Assembly: GCF_009017415.1 (NCBI RefSeq)
Contig: NC_092406.1
Span: forward strand, 2,356,001-2,420,000
Direction: 5' to 3'
Source of the DNA: Aspergillus flavus
Lineage: Eukaryota; Ascomycota; Eurotiomycetes; Eurotiales; Aspergillaceae
DNA: 64,000 nucleotides
The notes under the pieces were generated by a model. It had not been told where the DNA came from. It searched no databases and saw only the letters and a list, made by a program, of their open reading frames with translations. Below, in pieces: positions 34,743-47,308 of this stretch (positions are counted from its first letter, which is position 1; every line of letters begins with the position of its first letter). The position numbers and the translations under genes are program-made.

Positions 34743-36320
34743 CTATGCCCTTGCAGAATCAGATGACTCATCTCTGATCACAGGCACGTTTGAGTCGTCA
34801 GAGGCCACTCTCTGCTCAGGGTATATCGTATTGTTCCAAGGTTCCCAGATACCAGCGTGACAGTGCAAAGAGGTAATATTCTCCCAGATCAAGCAAAATA
34901 CTATCAAAGCCATAATGATTGACATCATTGAAGTGATATCGAGGTCTTTGGCTAAACCAAGGAGAATAATGATAAGTCCGATGACAGGCCGCATGATCAT
35001 GCGAAGGTGCTGTTTGAAGTTTCGAATGTGAGAAGATGCTTCGTGATTGAATATATAACTACTCGGGATGACCTACCTTAGACAACATCAACATTCCCGG
35101 TGCATCTCTGTCTTCATATAACAATGCTAAGCCATACAGACAGTACAACCCAGTCCCGAGGCTGCCACAGAGTAGCCAACGTTCAGGATCACGAAACCTG
35201 TCCTCTGCTGCGCTTGCAGCGGCAACATGTCCGCTTGCTAGCAGGCTAGCCACAAGAGGCAAATGAAGAACAGCCCACCCGAACGCTGTGTACACTGAAT
35301 AGCGGAATGGATGAGTGCTCTGCAATGCACCGTCGTTATGAGCGTACAACCAATTCAGACAGAAGGCAATGATCAAGACCCAAATAGCATGGAGCAAGCT
35401 GAGATTAAAACCCACTGCCGCAGGTGAGCCGACAACGATCTGGTATAAATATTCGCCAAGCACAATGATATAAAATGCGGCGTATCGATCGACCTCATGC
35501 GCGATATCCACAGCAGTTGTATACTTGGCTTTCAGCATCCTCTTGGCTGCCGGCGAATAGCAGAAGACCCAACTGCACTCCTCAAAAACAACGCCAACGG
35601 CCGCCGCTGCAATTTTGCCGCGCAAGGATACGGACTCGAAGTAGAGCGGGATATAGATAAACATCGAAATCAGTGTGAGAGAAACCCACAGCCTTTGCTG
35701 CTTTCTGTGGTGATAGCTGGCAAAGGAGTATAATAGGTGTGCTGCGCTGCATGAGATGCGCGCAACCATGTATGAGCCGACAGTGGCTCGCATAGCGCCG
35801 AGATCCTCATCCACGAGGGACGCGTTGTTCCCGTACATAACAAGGACAGCCATTATCCAGAGAATGAGTGCGCGCTGTAGCAGGTCGTCATTATAAAACG
35901 AATTCATCAATTCCCGGAGGTCGGCCCAAACATGCCAAGTGGGCGCGAGTATAAGCTATACGTCAACCATATTAGCACAATATGACCCTCTGTGGATAAA
36001 GCGTCGATGTACACTTACAATATACTTGACTAATTTCGCTCCCGAGATGTCCTCAGCAAGAGTCTCTGCGAAGTTTGCCAAGATTGCGACATAAAGAAGG
36101 TCCAGGAAGAGTTCAAAGCGCCCTGAGTGTGGAGCTGTCAGCACCACAATATTTGCTTTCGGCTAGCAAATATGTAGGCATGCTTACCTGCCTGCCGCTC
36201 CTCTTCATGCCGCTTCATGAGTCTCCCATTTTCAAACCATTGCAGCGCAACCGGTTGGCGAAAGAGATACCGTGGGTTTGGTTGGTGTTCATTGAGGTCG
36301 ATTCCTGGAATGCCGGCCAT
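34743..36320 (-). CDS. LtrA-family multi-pass membrane protein
   Basis: Four exons: 36320-36188, 36122-36019, 35955-35077, 35009-34743; 460 residues. The start MAGIPGIDL at 36320 is preferred over an in-frame ATG 96 nt upstream because the family normally starts with a short cytosolic segment before the HEERxA motif. The conserved region LMKRHEEERQAGRFELFLDLLY spans the exon 1-2 junction and is diagnostic of the bacterial low-temperature-requirement A family and its fungal relatives. About ten hydrophobic segments follow, and a polar tail of about 30 residues ends the protein. The biochemical role of these proteins is not known. The gene is divergent from an MFS transporter and sits at the edge of the gene-poor region. 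Confidence 0.85.
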
Positions 36321-37077
36321 TGTCGCATGGGCAAGATGCTGTGATAGCAAGAAAGACGAAATGGAAAAGGCAGTCTCGGAGAGAAAAAGCTTCGCGTGGA
36401 TAAGGTTAAAGAACAAGCCCTAGATGCTCAGTGCTTCATAGATCAATTTCCGGAAACGGTTAGGGAGGGATATCCTTATGCGGTTAGATCAATCGGCATC
36501 CATGGACCCATCCGGCCCACTAGGGCTGTTTGTATAGTTTGTAGCATATAATTTAATGCCTGATAAATTGGGCATTAACTCTCTTGTCTGCCAAAAGCCG
36601 ATGGAGAATTGGTTACCCGCTGATACTGGAGGAGTCCATCATGGATGTCTTCCCCACAAGGCCCCCAGGGCTCAGTTTCCCTTGACATGCGATCTGGCCG
36701 GTCGGTTGCTTTGGTAATGATTATTCAATGCATATAGGGCAGGCGTCATTGTAGTTTAGCTATGCCTCTGTAGTGCGACGACAGATAGCGCTTAAAGATA
36801 CCTTATTTAGATACCTCCGTAGCCACAAAGTCTTTAACCCCGTATCAAAAACCCCGAAAGGTCAACGTGGGGGTGGGTCGTATCAACTGGACCAGTAAGG
36901 CCAGGAAATGCAGTGGAACAAAGCGTTGATCAAGGAAATTTTTTCATTGCTCGCTTATCTTACTTATATATTTATTTTCCTGGGCCGTGTCGTGTAATCT
37001 GACATTCCCAACTCATAGAGCACAGCCTAGGATCTGTTTTACAAAATTTTAACCAGCTATAACTGCTCGACTTAGCT
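36321..37077. other. Intergenic, divergent promoters of LtrA-like and sugar-transporter genes
   Basis: 757 bp, AT-rich close to the transporter (about 36940-37050). Nothing specific recognised. Confidence 0.5.
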
Positions 37078-38773
37078 ATGGGCCTGCCTCGTAAGCTTCC
37101 ACCCTATGTGGTCGCTAGTATGCTGTGTTCCTGCGGCGGGCTGTTATTTGGGTAAGATCACTTATCTGCATTGCCCATCTTTTCTACCCTGCCAGGAATA
37201 CTGATACATCAGAAAAAGGATGGACACTGGCATTATTGGACCTGTGACTACTATGGACAGCTATGTTTCACAATTCGGTAGCCAATCTGCAACCGTGCAT
37301 GGGTTGATAGTATCGTCTATTTTGATTCCAGCAGCTGTTTCGTCCTTTTTTGCTGGCTTTCTTGCAGATAAATTGGGTAGGTCAAAGGGTATCAGTATTG
37401 GTGCTTTGATATTTGCTCTCGGAGCTGCACTCGAGGCCGCCGCCGTCCATATCGCTATGTTTATCGTTGGAAGATGTGTTGAAGGAATAGGCGAGGGTCT
37501 CTACCTGGGCACGCTGGTCGTGTATGACATTTGACTACTACCTCTCTCGAATCCGTGTCAGTTAGCTAATACAAGGTTCATAGCTACATTTGCGAGATAT
37601 CACCGACTAGCGTACGAGGAGTGCTGACTACTGGCCCTCAGTTGTTGATTACACTGGGATTGGTGGTTGGATTCTTTACCTGCTACGGGACTGCTCGTAT
37701 CGAGTCTTCGTTCTCATGGCGGACACCATTTTTGATACTGGCGTGTCTAGCGGTCACATTTTCGGTGGTTTCATGGCTCTGGCTTCCCCCGTCACCGAGG
37801 TGGTTGAGGATCCATGGTCGTGAAACAGAAGCAACAGCAGCGTGGGATCGTCTGGGAGTCACCCATGCAGAACGTGAAAAGATGGAGGTGGAAGAGGATC
37901 GCGAGACTAACATGCAACGAAGAGCAGCCCCAGAGACTGGCAATGCATCTACCGTGGAACGGATTGCATCCGGCCCACGGCCCCAAATTCAGTCCGTTAA
38001 AGACAAACTTTTCGATATCTTTTCAAAAGATGTCCGTACACGAACAGCACTTGCCGTATTCTTAATGGGAATGCAGCAACTTAGTGGAATTGATGGCGTA
38101 CTCTACGTGAGTTTGTTAGTTCTACTAGATGCTCATTTAAGCTAACACTGTGTCTTTATAGTACGCTCCTCTACTTTTTCAACAGGCTGGACTTGCCTCC
38201 ACGGATGCCAGCTTTTTTGCTTCAGGTGTCTCTGCTCTTGTTATCTTTGGTGTAACAATCCCTGCCCTTATATGGGCTGACAGGTGGGGTCGCCGGCACA
38301 GCACTATATATGGTGGTATTGGACTTAGCATAACAATGTTCTTGATGGGAGCCTTGTACGCAGGAAATGCTGTGCATAGCTCAACCGGCGCAGGCAGATG
38401 GGTTGTAATTGTTTCCATTTACATTTTCGCAGTCATTTACTCCCTTAGCTGGGCAGTTGGAATCAAGATTTACGCCGCGGAAATCCAACCGCAACGAACG
38501 CGAGCCTCAGCAACGAGCTTAGCACATGGAAGCAACTGGACGGCTAACTTCCTCGTGGCTCTTACGACCCCCATCCTGCTGTCTCGCAGTAGCTTTGGTG
38601 CATACTTCCTCTTCGGGGGATGCACACTGATAACTGCTCTGATCTGTGCAATCTTCATGCCAGAAACTAAGGGCAGGTCCCTGGATGAGATTGAGGAGGC
38701 CTTCAAATCCAAGTCCCTAGGATCACAGTCCTTTGTCAAAATCATCCGCCCAATTACCCGACAAACTTCATGA
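37078..38773 (+). CDS. MFS sugar transporter
   Basis: Four exons: 37078-37151, 37213-37521, 37584-38106, 38162-38773; 505 residues, normal for the sugar-porter family. Twelve membrane segments can be placed. Family marks are GLLFGKRMDTGIIGP near the N-terminus, DKLGRSKG after helix 2, GRCVEGIGEG in helix 4, PPSPRWL before the central loop, GMQQLSGIDGVLYYAP in helix 7, DRWGRR after helix 8 and the C-terminal PETKGRSLDEIEEAF. In the first motif the usual FGYDTG tyrosine is replaced by KRM. It should bring hexose or a related polyol/sugar across the plasma membrane by proton symport; the substrate cannot be read. A variant splice at the first junction would alter only one or two residues. Confidence 0.9.
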
Positions 38774-39136
38774 TAGACTGAGATCGAACTATGTTTATTG
38801 AATACATACTATTCTAACTTATACTCAAATGGAAATGTTATATGTACATAGCATGTGGATGATAAGATAAGCGGAAAGCATTGAGTATGTGAGCGGATGT
38901 TTTCTACAAGCTTGGCGCTGGACTAGCCATTTTGGGACAGTTACCTGGTCTGCTTACTAAACCGCCGCTTTGAATGAAATTAATTTAATAATTTATTCGG
39001 ACCTTTTCCCCTCGGTGATAACGAAGAAATTGTGCGCCGCGTATTTAAACCACCATGATACACCTCCCATCTCTATCAAAATAACGCAGAGATTACCTAG
39101 CATAGAATCTTGGTGGACCTCTCTTCTACAACAGCA
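38774..39136. other. Intergenic
   Basis: 363 bp between tandem genes; AT-rich first half. Nothing specific seen. Confidence 0.5.
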
Positions 39137-42100
39137 ATGCCTCCTCGTAGGAAGCCACAAGCTCCTGCCGCGCGATCTGCAGACGTACGGCAAATACTTC
39201 TCCGCATCTTGATAAAATGTATCCTTTGTTCATGCTGACAATCTCTGGTGTTCATATAGGCTACGACAGCATCGAGAAGAGCAGCGGCAGGCCCTTCATC
39301 GACACAGAAGCGTCCCTCCGTATCGAAACAGGCATCAAATCCTACGCAGCCGGAACCAAGCGTCGAGGAGCAGAGTAACCAGGCCGATGAACACCCGCAT
39401 GTACCATATCGCCACCGCGATCCTTTCGATGCGCTCCTAGAGCCCTTCTATTACAACAAGTCTTTGACTGATCCAATCAACACGGCCAAGGATAAATGGA
39501 ATTTATTACCCGCGTTCTTGAAAGTGAAGGGGTTGGTCAAGCAGCACATTGACTCATACAACTACCTCGTGGAAGTACAGTTGAAGAAGATCGTTGAATC
39601 AAGTTCTATCATCCGTAGCGATATAGACCACAACTTCTACATTAAATTTACCGACATTTATCTTGGGGCTCCACGACGTGCAGACGAACAGCAAGATGTT
39701 GGCCCAGGATTCACAGGGTCGACCGTAAGTCCGCATGAATGCCGACTTCGTGATACCACATACGCGGCTCCGATTCAAGTTGATTTCGAATATATACGTG
39801 GTCGTCAGCGTGTGAAGAAGACAGGCTGTTCCATTGGCCGAATGCCGGTCATGCTTCGTAGCTCGAAGTGTGTTCTGTCCGATAAGACCCCGGCAGAGAT
39901 GACTGTGTTGGATGAATGTCCTTTGGATCCTGGCGGTTACTTTATTGTGAACGGTACAGAGAAGGTTATTCTAGTCCAAGAACAGTTGAGCAAGAACAGA
40001 ATTATCGTTGAAACGGACCCGAAGAAGGAAATCGTGCAGGCGTCCGTTACTAGGTAAGCTCATTGTGCATCAATAGTTATACCCTATCCGCCTCTAACCT
40101 CTATTACCAGTTCCTCCAACGAGCGCAAATCTAAGAGTTATATCGTTCTCAAGAAGGACAAGCTTTACGTGAAACATAACGTGCTTAGCGAGGATATCCC
40201 TATCGTCATTTTGCTGAAAGCAATGGGCATCCATACCGACAAGGAGATGCTCCTTCTTGTTGCTGGTATCGATAAAGTGTACCAGGAAGACTTTGCGATT
40301 AATTTCGAGGAGGCCATTAAGCTCGGCATCTACACACAGCAACAAGCTTTGGATTGGATTGGCTCTCGAATTAAGATCAACCGCGGCAAACAAAACAATT
40401 ATCGCCGGACCCATGTGCAAGAAGCTGTTGAAGCCATTGCATCTGTTATAATATCTCACATAGAAGTCAAAGACATGAACTTTCGACCAAAGGCCGTCTA
40501 TGTTGCTCACATGGCGCGTCGTGTTCTTATGGCTAAGAACGATCCTTCCCTGGTGGATGACCGGGACTACCTCGGTAACAAGAGATTGGAATTGGCTGGT
40601 CAGCTACTGGCTCTCCTTTTCGAGGATCTCTTCAAGAAGTTCTGCTTCGATATCAAAATGAATGTTGACAAGGTCTTGAATAAACGCAACAGAGCTGAGG
40701 CTTTTGATGCCTGGACTGTTATGAGCATGCACAGCAACCATATCACCCAAGGTATGAATCGTGCTATCTCAACGGGTAACTGGAGCTTGAAGCGTTTCCG
40801 TATGGAGCGTGCTGGTGTTACTCATGTGCTCAGTCGACTGAGCTATATCGCGGCACTGGGTATGATGACTCGTATTAGCAGTCAGTTCGAGAAAACCCGA
40901 AAGGTCAGCGGTCCCAGAGCTCTACAGCCATCTCAATTTGGCATGCTGTGTCTCGCAGATACACCAGAAGGTGAAGCTTGTGGTCTTGTGAAGAACTTGG
41001 CGCTTATGACCCATATCACGACTAATGACGAAGAGGGCCCGATAAGAAATCTGATCTTCATGCTAGGCGCAGAAGATATCTCCACTCTTGGCGGAAAGGA
41101 ACTTTACGGCCCTGGTTGCTACACCATCTCCATCAACGGAACACCAATGGCACTGACGCGTCGTCCGAAGTCTTTCCTTAACGCTTTCCGGAGATTGCGT
41201 CGAATGGGCAGAATCTCCGAGTTCGTCAGTATATATATTAATCATCACCAGCGTGCTGTACACGTCGCTACCGATGATGGACGAATTTGTCGCCCGCTTA
41301 TTGTTGTCGAGAACGGAAAGAATAGGGTTAGATCGCATCACCTGAAGAAATTGCGCGAGGGAACCATGTCGTTCGATGACTTCCTTGCTCAAGGCTTAGT
41401 CGAGTATCTGGATGTCAACGAAGAGAACGACTCGTTGATCGCAATCTATGAAAAGGATATCACTGAGGCCACGACTCACCTGGAAATTGAGCCCTTCACC
41501 GTTCTTGGTGCTGTCGCCGGCCTGATCCCTTACCCTCACCACAATCAGTCACCACGTAACACTTACCAATGTGCTATGGGTAAACAAGCTATTGGCGCAA
41601 TCGCATCGAATCAATTCCTTCGCATTGATTCGATCCTCTATCTCATGGTGTACCCTCAAAAGCCTATGGTCAAGTCCCGCACTATTGAGCTGACGAAATA
41701 CGATCAACTACCAGCCGGTCACAATGCCATGGTCGCAGTAATGAGTTACTCCGGCTATGATATTGAGGATGCTTTGGTTCTGAACAAGGGGTCTGTCGAC
41801 CGTGGTTTTGGGCGTTGTCAGGTGTTCAAGAAGTCCGTTGCCAACTTGAAGAGTTATTCCAACGGGACGAAGGACATTTTGATGCCACCGGAGTACGACA
41901 ATGACGCCCCCATACGGAAACATGCTCTTCTTGAGAGCGATGGTTTAGCTGCAGTTGGTGAGCAGGTCAATGCTGGTGAAGTCTACATTAACAAGTCTAC
42001 TCCTGATCAGTCTCTCGCCTCTGGGTTTCCTGGCTCTGATATGGGTCGGCCAGTCAAATACACACCTACACCTATGACATATAAGTTACACGACCCTGCG

Positions 42101-42925
42101 TATATTGACCAAGTCCTGGTCTCCACCACAGAGAACGAAAATCAACTCATCAAGGTGCTTACCCGCCAAACCCGTCGACCCGAGGTGGGTGACAAGTTCT
42201 CTTCTCGTCACGGACAAAAGGGTGTCGTGGGTATCATTGCCGACCAGGCCGACATGCCTTTCACAGATCAAGGAATCAATCCTGACATTATCATGAACCC
42301 TCACGGTTTCCCCTCTCGAATGACTGTCGGGAAAATGTTGGAGCTCGTCGCCGGAAAGGCCGGCGTCCTAGCGGGCCAGCACGGGTACGGAACTTGTTTC
42401 GGTGGCAGTCCCGTCGAGGAAATGTCTCAAATTCTTATCGACAAGGGATTCAGCTATGGTGGTAAAGACTACCTAACCTCGGGAATCACCGGCGAGGCCC
42501 TACCATTCTACGTCTTCACCGGTCCTATCTACTACCAGAAGCTCAAGCACATGGTTCAAGATAAGATGCATTCTCGTGCCCGTGGTCCTCGAGCTATACT
42601 TACTCGTCAGCCAACAGAGGGTCGTTCCCGTGACGGTGGTCTCCGTCTAGGTGAGATGGAACGTGACTGTCTGATTGCCTACGGAACCAGTCAGCTTCTC
42701 CTTGAGCGACTGATGATCTCGTCAGATCGTCATGAGATCGATGTATGCGAGCAGTGCGGCTTCATGGGCTACTTGAACTGGTGTCAGCGCTGCAAATCCT
42801 CGCGGAGTGTGGTCAAGATGGCCATCCCGTACGCAGCCAAGCTTCTTATTCAGGAGCTGATGAGTATGAATGTTACGGCAAGGTTGAAGCTTGAGGATGA
42901 GTTCCCGGAAACAAGGGGAAGGTAA
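39137..42925 (+). CDS. rpc2: DNA-directed RNA polymerase III second-largest subunit
   Basis: Three exons: 39137-39184, 39260-40053, 40111-42925; 1218 residues. After a disordered N-terminus, [20 protein letters not shown] is characteristic of the Pol III beta-like subunit (yeast Ret1/Rpc128). The catalytic-core phrases of the family are present: [52 protein letters not shown], and the C-terminal zinc ribbon CEQCG...CQRCK (about 1165-1185). The subunit forms, with the largest subunit, the active site that transcribes tRNA, 5S and other small RNAs. The N-terminal extension before the conserved start is about 50 residues longer than in yeast. No change in catalytic motifs was seen. Confidence 0.96.
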
Positions 42926-44108
42926 GTTAGGGTTACAAAAGTAAAAAAAAGGATCTATATGCGAGGATTTTCAAAAGTCAAAAAGAGGCGTTAATGTGGC
43001 TTGATTGTACATAACGTTTGCATGCATAGCGCACGGTGATTTTGGTTGACTTCTTGATGAGAACTTGAGATTTGTATAGAAATGATACGTTGGTCAAACA
43101 TAAACCTCTTTAGCACACTTCTATTCTTCTTTTAGGCACGGAATAGCCTTGAACACAGTCTAGTGTGAGGTCTGTTTAGGGCAGCTGCCATTCCCTGGCT
43201 CAGAATCGTGGGCAGCACGGCGGAGGCCTCGGGACGTCGAGAAGAGACCAAAGCCTCTTATCCCTGGCTATGGTCCGGGGCCCCAGGTGGCTTTGGCCCT
43301 GGTAGCCGTTGTAATCTTCCCTCTCCCGTGAGAAGGGCTTGTATGTTTTTGTCGGCATTATCTAATAATGATAAAATGGGTTCTTCAAGTAGTATCTACA
43401 CTACGGTCTGAGGACTATAAGATCTTCATATTTGTATAGATATCACTCAAGACCAGAGATCATCCCACGTGGAGGCCTCGTAAGGAGATAAATTCGAATA
43501 AATTCATCTATGATGGTTAGTATATGGTCCTATTAGGTATCCATATAATAGTCGATATTATTAGTCTTCTTTCAAAGTCAAACAAAACTTAACAGAGAAT
43601 ATACATACGCGTGTGTAACACGTAACAGGGCAGATACTAAATTAGGTGCCAAAGGCACCCAGTAATATGAGGCCAACCAGCTCGAGGGCCGAGTACCCTA
43701 AGTACTAGTATCAGCCCGGGTTGAAGCCGGTAGGGAAAGGGCTGCTCAAGTTGTGAAGGTTTGTCTTAGCAGGGAGGCAAGTCTTTTTTAAGGTTCTTTT
43801 TTTCTTGCGCTCAAAGAAATCCTTGCGCTAAAGCGAACAAGGTAGAGGGATAAAATGGTTTGATTATTCTGTACAACGCAGGGGGAAATCTAAAACATAT
43901 AGTAATACAAGATTGAAGGCGTCGACGTGATCTCTGGGTATCATATCCGTGGTCAACTCCAGGATAAGCACTTATTATAAATTAAGAATGACCATAAGAT
44001 ATGTGAAATCGGTCACAAGTATGTCACGCTCCCAGAAGCATAACCAATGCCCTCGAATAGTAAGTATATACATGATCCAAACCTTCCAACAAAGCCCCAA
44101 CAATCCAC
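42926..44108. other. Intergenic, convergent 3' regions
   Basis: 1.18 kb with AT-rich and mixed parts; ORFs such as 43208-43411 have no coding character. Nothing specific recognised. Confidence 0.5.
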
Positions 44109-45002
44109 TCACCCTGATCCCACCAACAAATACCTCTTCACAATGCCCCAATACCTCTCCGGATCAGCTCTCATATGCGAAACATGCGGCGACCCTAGAA
44201 ACTTCTCCCTGGTAACCACCCAGCCCCTCGCCTCCGCCTCAACAGCATGTCTCTCGACATCCCTCCAATCCACCAACTCGTCCGCATCCGAATAGATATA
44301 GCACCGCCTGGGCTTCCCACTATCCCCACCCTCACCACCACAAACCAGCCTCTGATCATTCATCGCCTTCCGCGCAACACTAACAGCATCTGACATCCCA
44401 ACAAGACGGCGCACAAGCGCCCCCAGCACAAAAAACACCCACAGCGCAACCTTACTAAGCAAGCGCAAAAGCCACGGACCCGGAAGCGCAAACGAGAATG
44501 CCTTCATGGCGCCAGATACCGTCGCTACGCCTGGCGCACTGTCCAAGATGGTGGATGAGATGCGGAGTGGTCGGCCCACGGTCTTTCGGTAAGTAGTCAA
44601 GAGACTGATTGTGGAGAAGACGCCGCCGTTGGAGAACATGTGCACGAATACTTGTTCTTGGTGTTTGGTTTTCTCTTCGGATGAAGAAGATGAGGAGAAG
44701 GAGGCCTGGAGAGCCTGGACGGCTGGGGCAAGGCGCGCTTCTTGCGCCTTCTTGCCGGATCGTGTCATGAAGTCCTTCGAGGAGCTTAGGATGATGATGA
44801 TTCGGGCTGTGGGTGCTAGGCGGGTGTATTCGGTGACGTATTTGGACAGGGCTCTTGGGGGAGCATTCATCCAGAATGCTAGGATGATGGTCTTGGGGGC
44901 GCCATTGCTTTCAGATTGCGACTGGGGTTCTTGGATATAGATTGAGGGGGATAGTTTGGTGTATGCGGATAGGGGGTTTTCCCGGGTATTAGGTTGCGAC
45001 AT
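44109..45002 (-). CDS. TMEM53/DUF829-family protein (alpha/beta-hydrolase-like)
   Basis: Single exon, 297 residues. The family pattern is clear: TIILAFWMNAPPRALSKYVTEY at the start of the domain, HMFSNGGVFS with a nucleophile-like Ser124, STILDSAPG (about 150-157), a hydrophobic segment (about 185-205), SDADELVDWRDVERH, and a terminal SPHVSHMRADPERYW with a candidate His. The fold is that of an alpha/beta hydrolase; animal TMEM53 sits in the nuclear envelope and the fungal relatives include PaxU of indole-diterpene clusters, whose role is not settled. There is no sign of a biosynthetic cluster here. Enzymatic activity is possible but unproven. Confidence 0.85.
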   Translation of the reverse strand: MSQPNTRENPLSAYTKLSPSIYIQEPQSQSESNGAPKTIILAFWMNAPPRALSKYVTEYTRLAPTARIIIILSSSKDFMTRSGKKAQEARLAPAVQALQASFSSSSSSEEKTKHQEQVFVHMFSNGGVFSTISLLTTYRKTVGRPLRISSTILDSAPGVATVSGAMKAFSFALPGPWLLRLLSKVALWVFFVLGALVRRLVGMSDAVSVARKAMNDQRLVCGGEGGDSGKPRRCYIYSDADELVDWRDVERHAVEAEARGWVVTREKFLGSPHVSHMRADPERYWGIVKRYLLVGSG

Positions 45003-45611
45003 CTTGTGTCGCGCTTTGGCTGTTTTGAGAGTGTGGTCTTGACTTTGGGTTGTGTGTTCTATGTCTACTGAACGGTGCGAATAAGGGGAAGAACCGGCGA
45101 AGAGAATTTAAAGGAGGATTTAACTTCGTATCTATATTAAAACGGGGGGAGTCGATAGGGAGTCGATAGATCAGACACTAGAGGAGCACTAAATCGGGGT
45201 TCCGAAATGAGCACGGCATTTTATTGTGATCTCTGGTGGTTCCCAGGGTGGAGCCGCCCTTCTCATTTGTCCTTGACTCCTTGTACCTGGACTAAGGGTT
45301 CTTTCCAGGTTCTACTTCGTATACTAAGCAACGATCTGACTCAACCCTACCGTTGTTGAAATAACTAGGGCTTTGTCCCATAAAAGTGATTTCCTTATTT
45401 AACGCCAGCCCATACCACGCTATGCTCTATAAATCAAGCCGTCCTTGTTTTGCTCATAGTATTCTGAGACAAAGAAATAGAAACATCGAAAAAAATGAAA
45501 CAGATGGTGCGCCAGTAATTCAAGATTGCTCCTAGCACATGATCTTTTGACGGCACTATTCACCAATGTCACTTTGTCCCTGGGCCTTGAGCCTCCGCCT
45601 CAAACGCTGCA
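45003..45611. other. Intergenic
   Basis: 609 bp between two minus-strand genes: promoter of the DUF829 gene and 3' end of the Ufd1 gene. Nothing specific seen. Confidence 0.5.
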
Positions 45612-46899
45612 CTAAGTGGGCGTTGCAGAGCCTCCGGTATCCTTCTTTTTCCCTCTTAACGTTTGACCACTTCCCTGAAAACGGGGCTTCTCGTCCTCGA
45701 CAACCTGGCCGCTTTCGTCACGCTTCTGCACGGGCTTGATTGCATATCCAAAGAATAACTGATTAGGCGGGAGCCGGAGCGGCATTGGCCCGTTGGTCCG
45801 CCTGACAGGAGGAGGGTGTTGAGGGTTTGTGGCTCCGGGTGTTGGTGTTGAGGCCTTTGGAGTTGGAGCCTTACTTCCCTTTTTCGCATTCAGACGCTGT
45901 CCACCGATAAGGAAGTTTGACGACACCGCTTTTGCCCCCGCGGCGGCGTCAGTAGACTCAGGGGCAATGGCGGCATAGTTAATTGATTGAGCCATGGTTC
46001 CATGGGGATGAAGTAACCCGCCAGCCGGAAGCTTCGTTGCGCTCACACCACTGCGGGGAGTACTGGTACCACTTGGGCGTTGCGGCTCCTCGTATCCTAC
46101 AGGAGGGGCAAAGTCGACTTCCAGGTCTGTTTCGAGGACGGAAATGGCATTCGAATTGGTGGCTGGCTTAGTTTCCAAAACCGCCATCTCATAGACTTGA
46201 TCATTGTAGGCAAATGTGAAGACGTCGCCCTTTGTCAGACATGAAAAGTTGCGGAATGCATTCTCAAGCACAGCCTTAGGATCGCTTATATCTAGAAACG
46301 ACGTTGACTGGGCCTGAAGCTTGATGAACTGGCCCGGAGGAAGATCGGTCGATTTGACCTGTACTAGGTCGCCTGGTTCGAGGAGGAGGGTCTGCATGAG
46401 CTACACATGACGCTTTGCATCAGTATGATGGCGTTCAATACGGTAAAGCGCGCTAGTAGAGCAGAGGAAATAATTTGGGAACTGGGTATAAGTAAAGTCC
46501 ATGGGACAGTGCACAATCTTACCCAAAAAGGCAAATAAATTTTCCCCTCTTCAGCGATAAACTCCAATACACCCGCGTGAGTCAACCTTTCTCGTGCACC
46601 ATTATGCAGTTCGAAGAGCATAGGATATGTGATATGTAGCCGAGTTAACTTGTCCAACGCACTGGGTGGCATGATGACTTTACCGCCGTGGTTGACGTTC
46701 TCTCTCTCAGGGCCAGGCATCATGGCGACGGGGTAACAGCGGTAATACTCGTCGAAACGGCGGGTTGCTCCTCCATGGCGGAGCATGGAGGAGCTGAAGA
46801 CGCCATCCATCGGATCATCCTCGTAGTAATTAGAGCTGAACTGCAAAAATCAGTACACGGAGAACTTAACAACAGCGGGACTCCTCTGAAGCTCACCAT
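45612..46899 (-). CDS. ufd1: Ubiquitin fusion degradation protein 1
   Basis: Three exons: 46899-46897, 46840-46523, 46400-45612; 369 residues. The first coding exon is inferred to be just the ATG, followed directly by a 56-nt intron, giving [16 protein letters not shown]; if this is wrong, the start would be at one of the downstream Met codons. The Ufd1 double-psi beta-barrel domain is unmistakable: [96 protein letters not shown]. The Pro/Thr-rich C-terminal part would bind Npl4 and Cdc48. The complex extracts ubiquitinated proteins, for instance in ER-associated degradation. The gene is divergent from the Lin1-like gene. Confidence 0.93.
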
Positions 46900-47308
46900 A
46901 ATGGGAAGCCCGCAGTAGCTAACACTCAGGCACCGGTTGAGCAACACCCTAATGGGGACACTGGGTCTAAGTTTCCTTTATTCTTGCCTAGAGAAAGATA
47001 AGTGAGCTTTCGTACTGCTTGCTCGGAGAGACTAGGATGTTCGAATTGCACGGCCAAGAAGGTCGGTAGTAGTTAAGTTAGGGAAACGAAGGCTTATCGC
47101 CCGCCCGCAGTGACGCAAATGGCTCCGCAATGATTTTCCGACCCGACCCCATTTGTACAGCTTCAGCAACGCAATTTCCTCCCATAAAAGCTCACGTCTC
47201 CGGTGTCCAAATATTATCCAGCTCTGGAGGAGCCCTCAGACTAGTGCGATCACTTCATTCTGATTTTTCTGCCTTGCACTACGGTGACTCTCACCTCATT
47301 TACAATTT
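46900..47308. promoter_or_regulatory. Divergent promoter of ufd1 and the Lin1-like gene
   Basis: 409 bp between the two start codons; the frame upstream of the Ufd1 ATG is open for a short distance but has no ATG. No specific site assigned. Confidence 0.45.

Noticed and set aside
44611..44940. 109-codon plus-strand ORF
   Set aside because: Antisense to the DUF829 gene.
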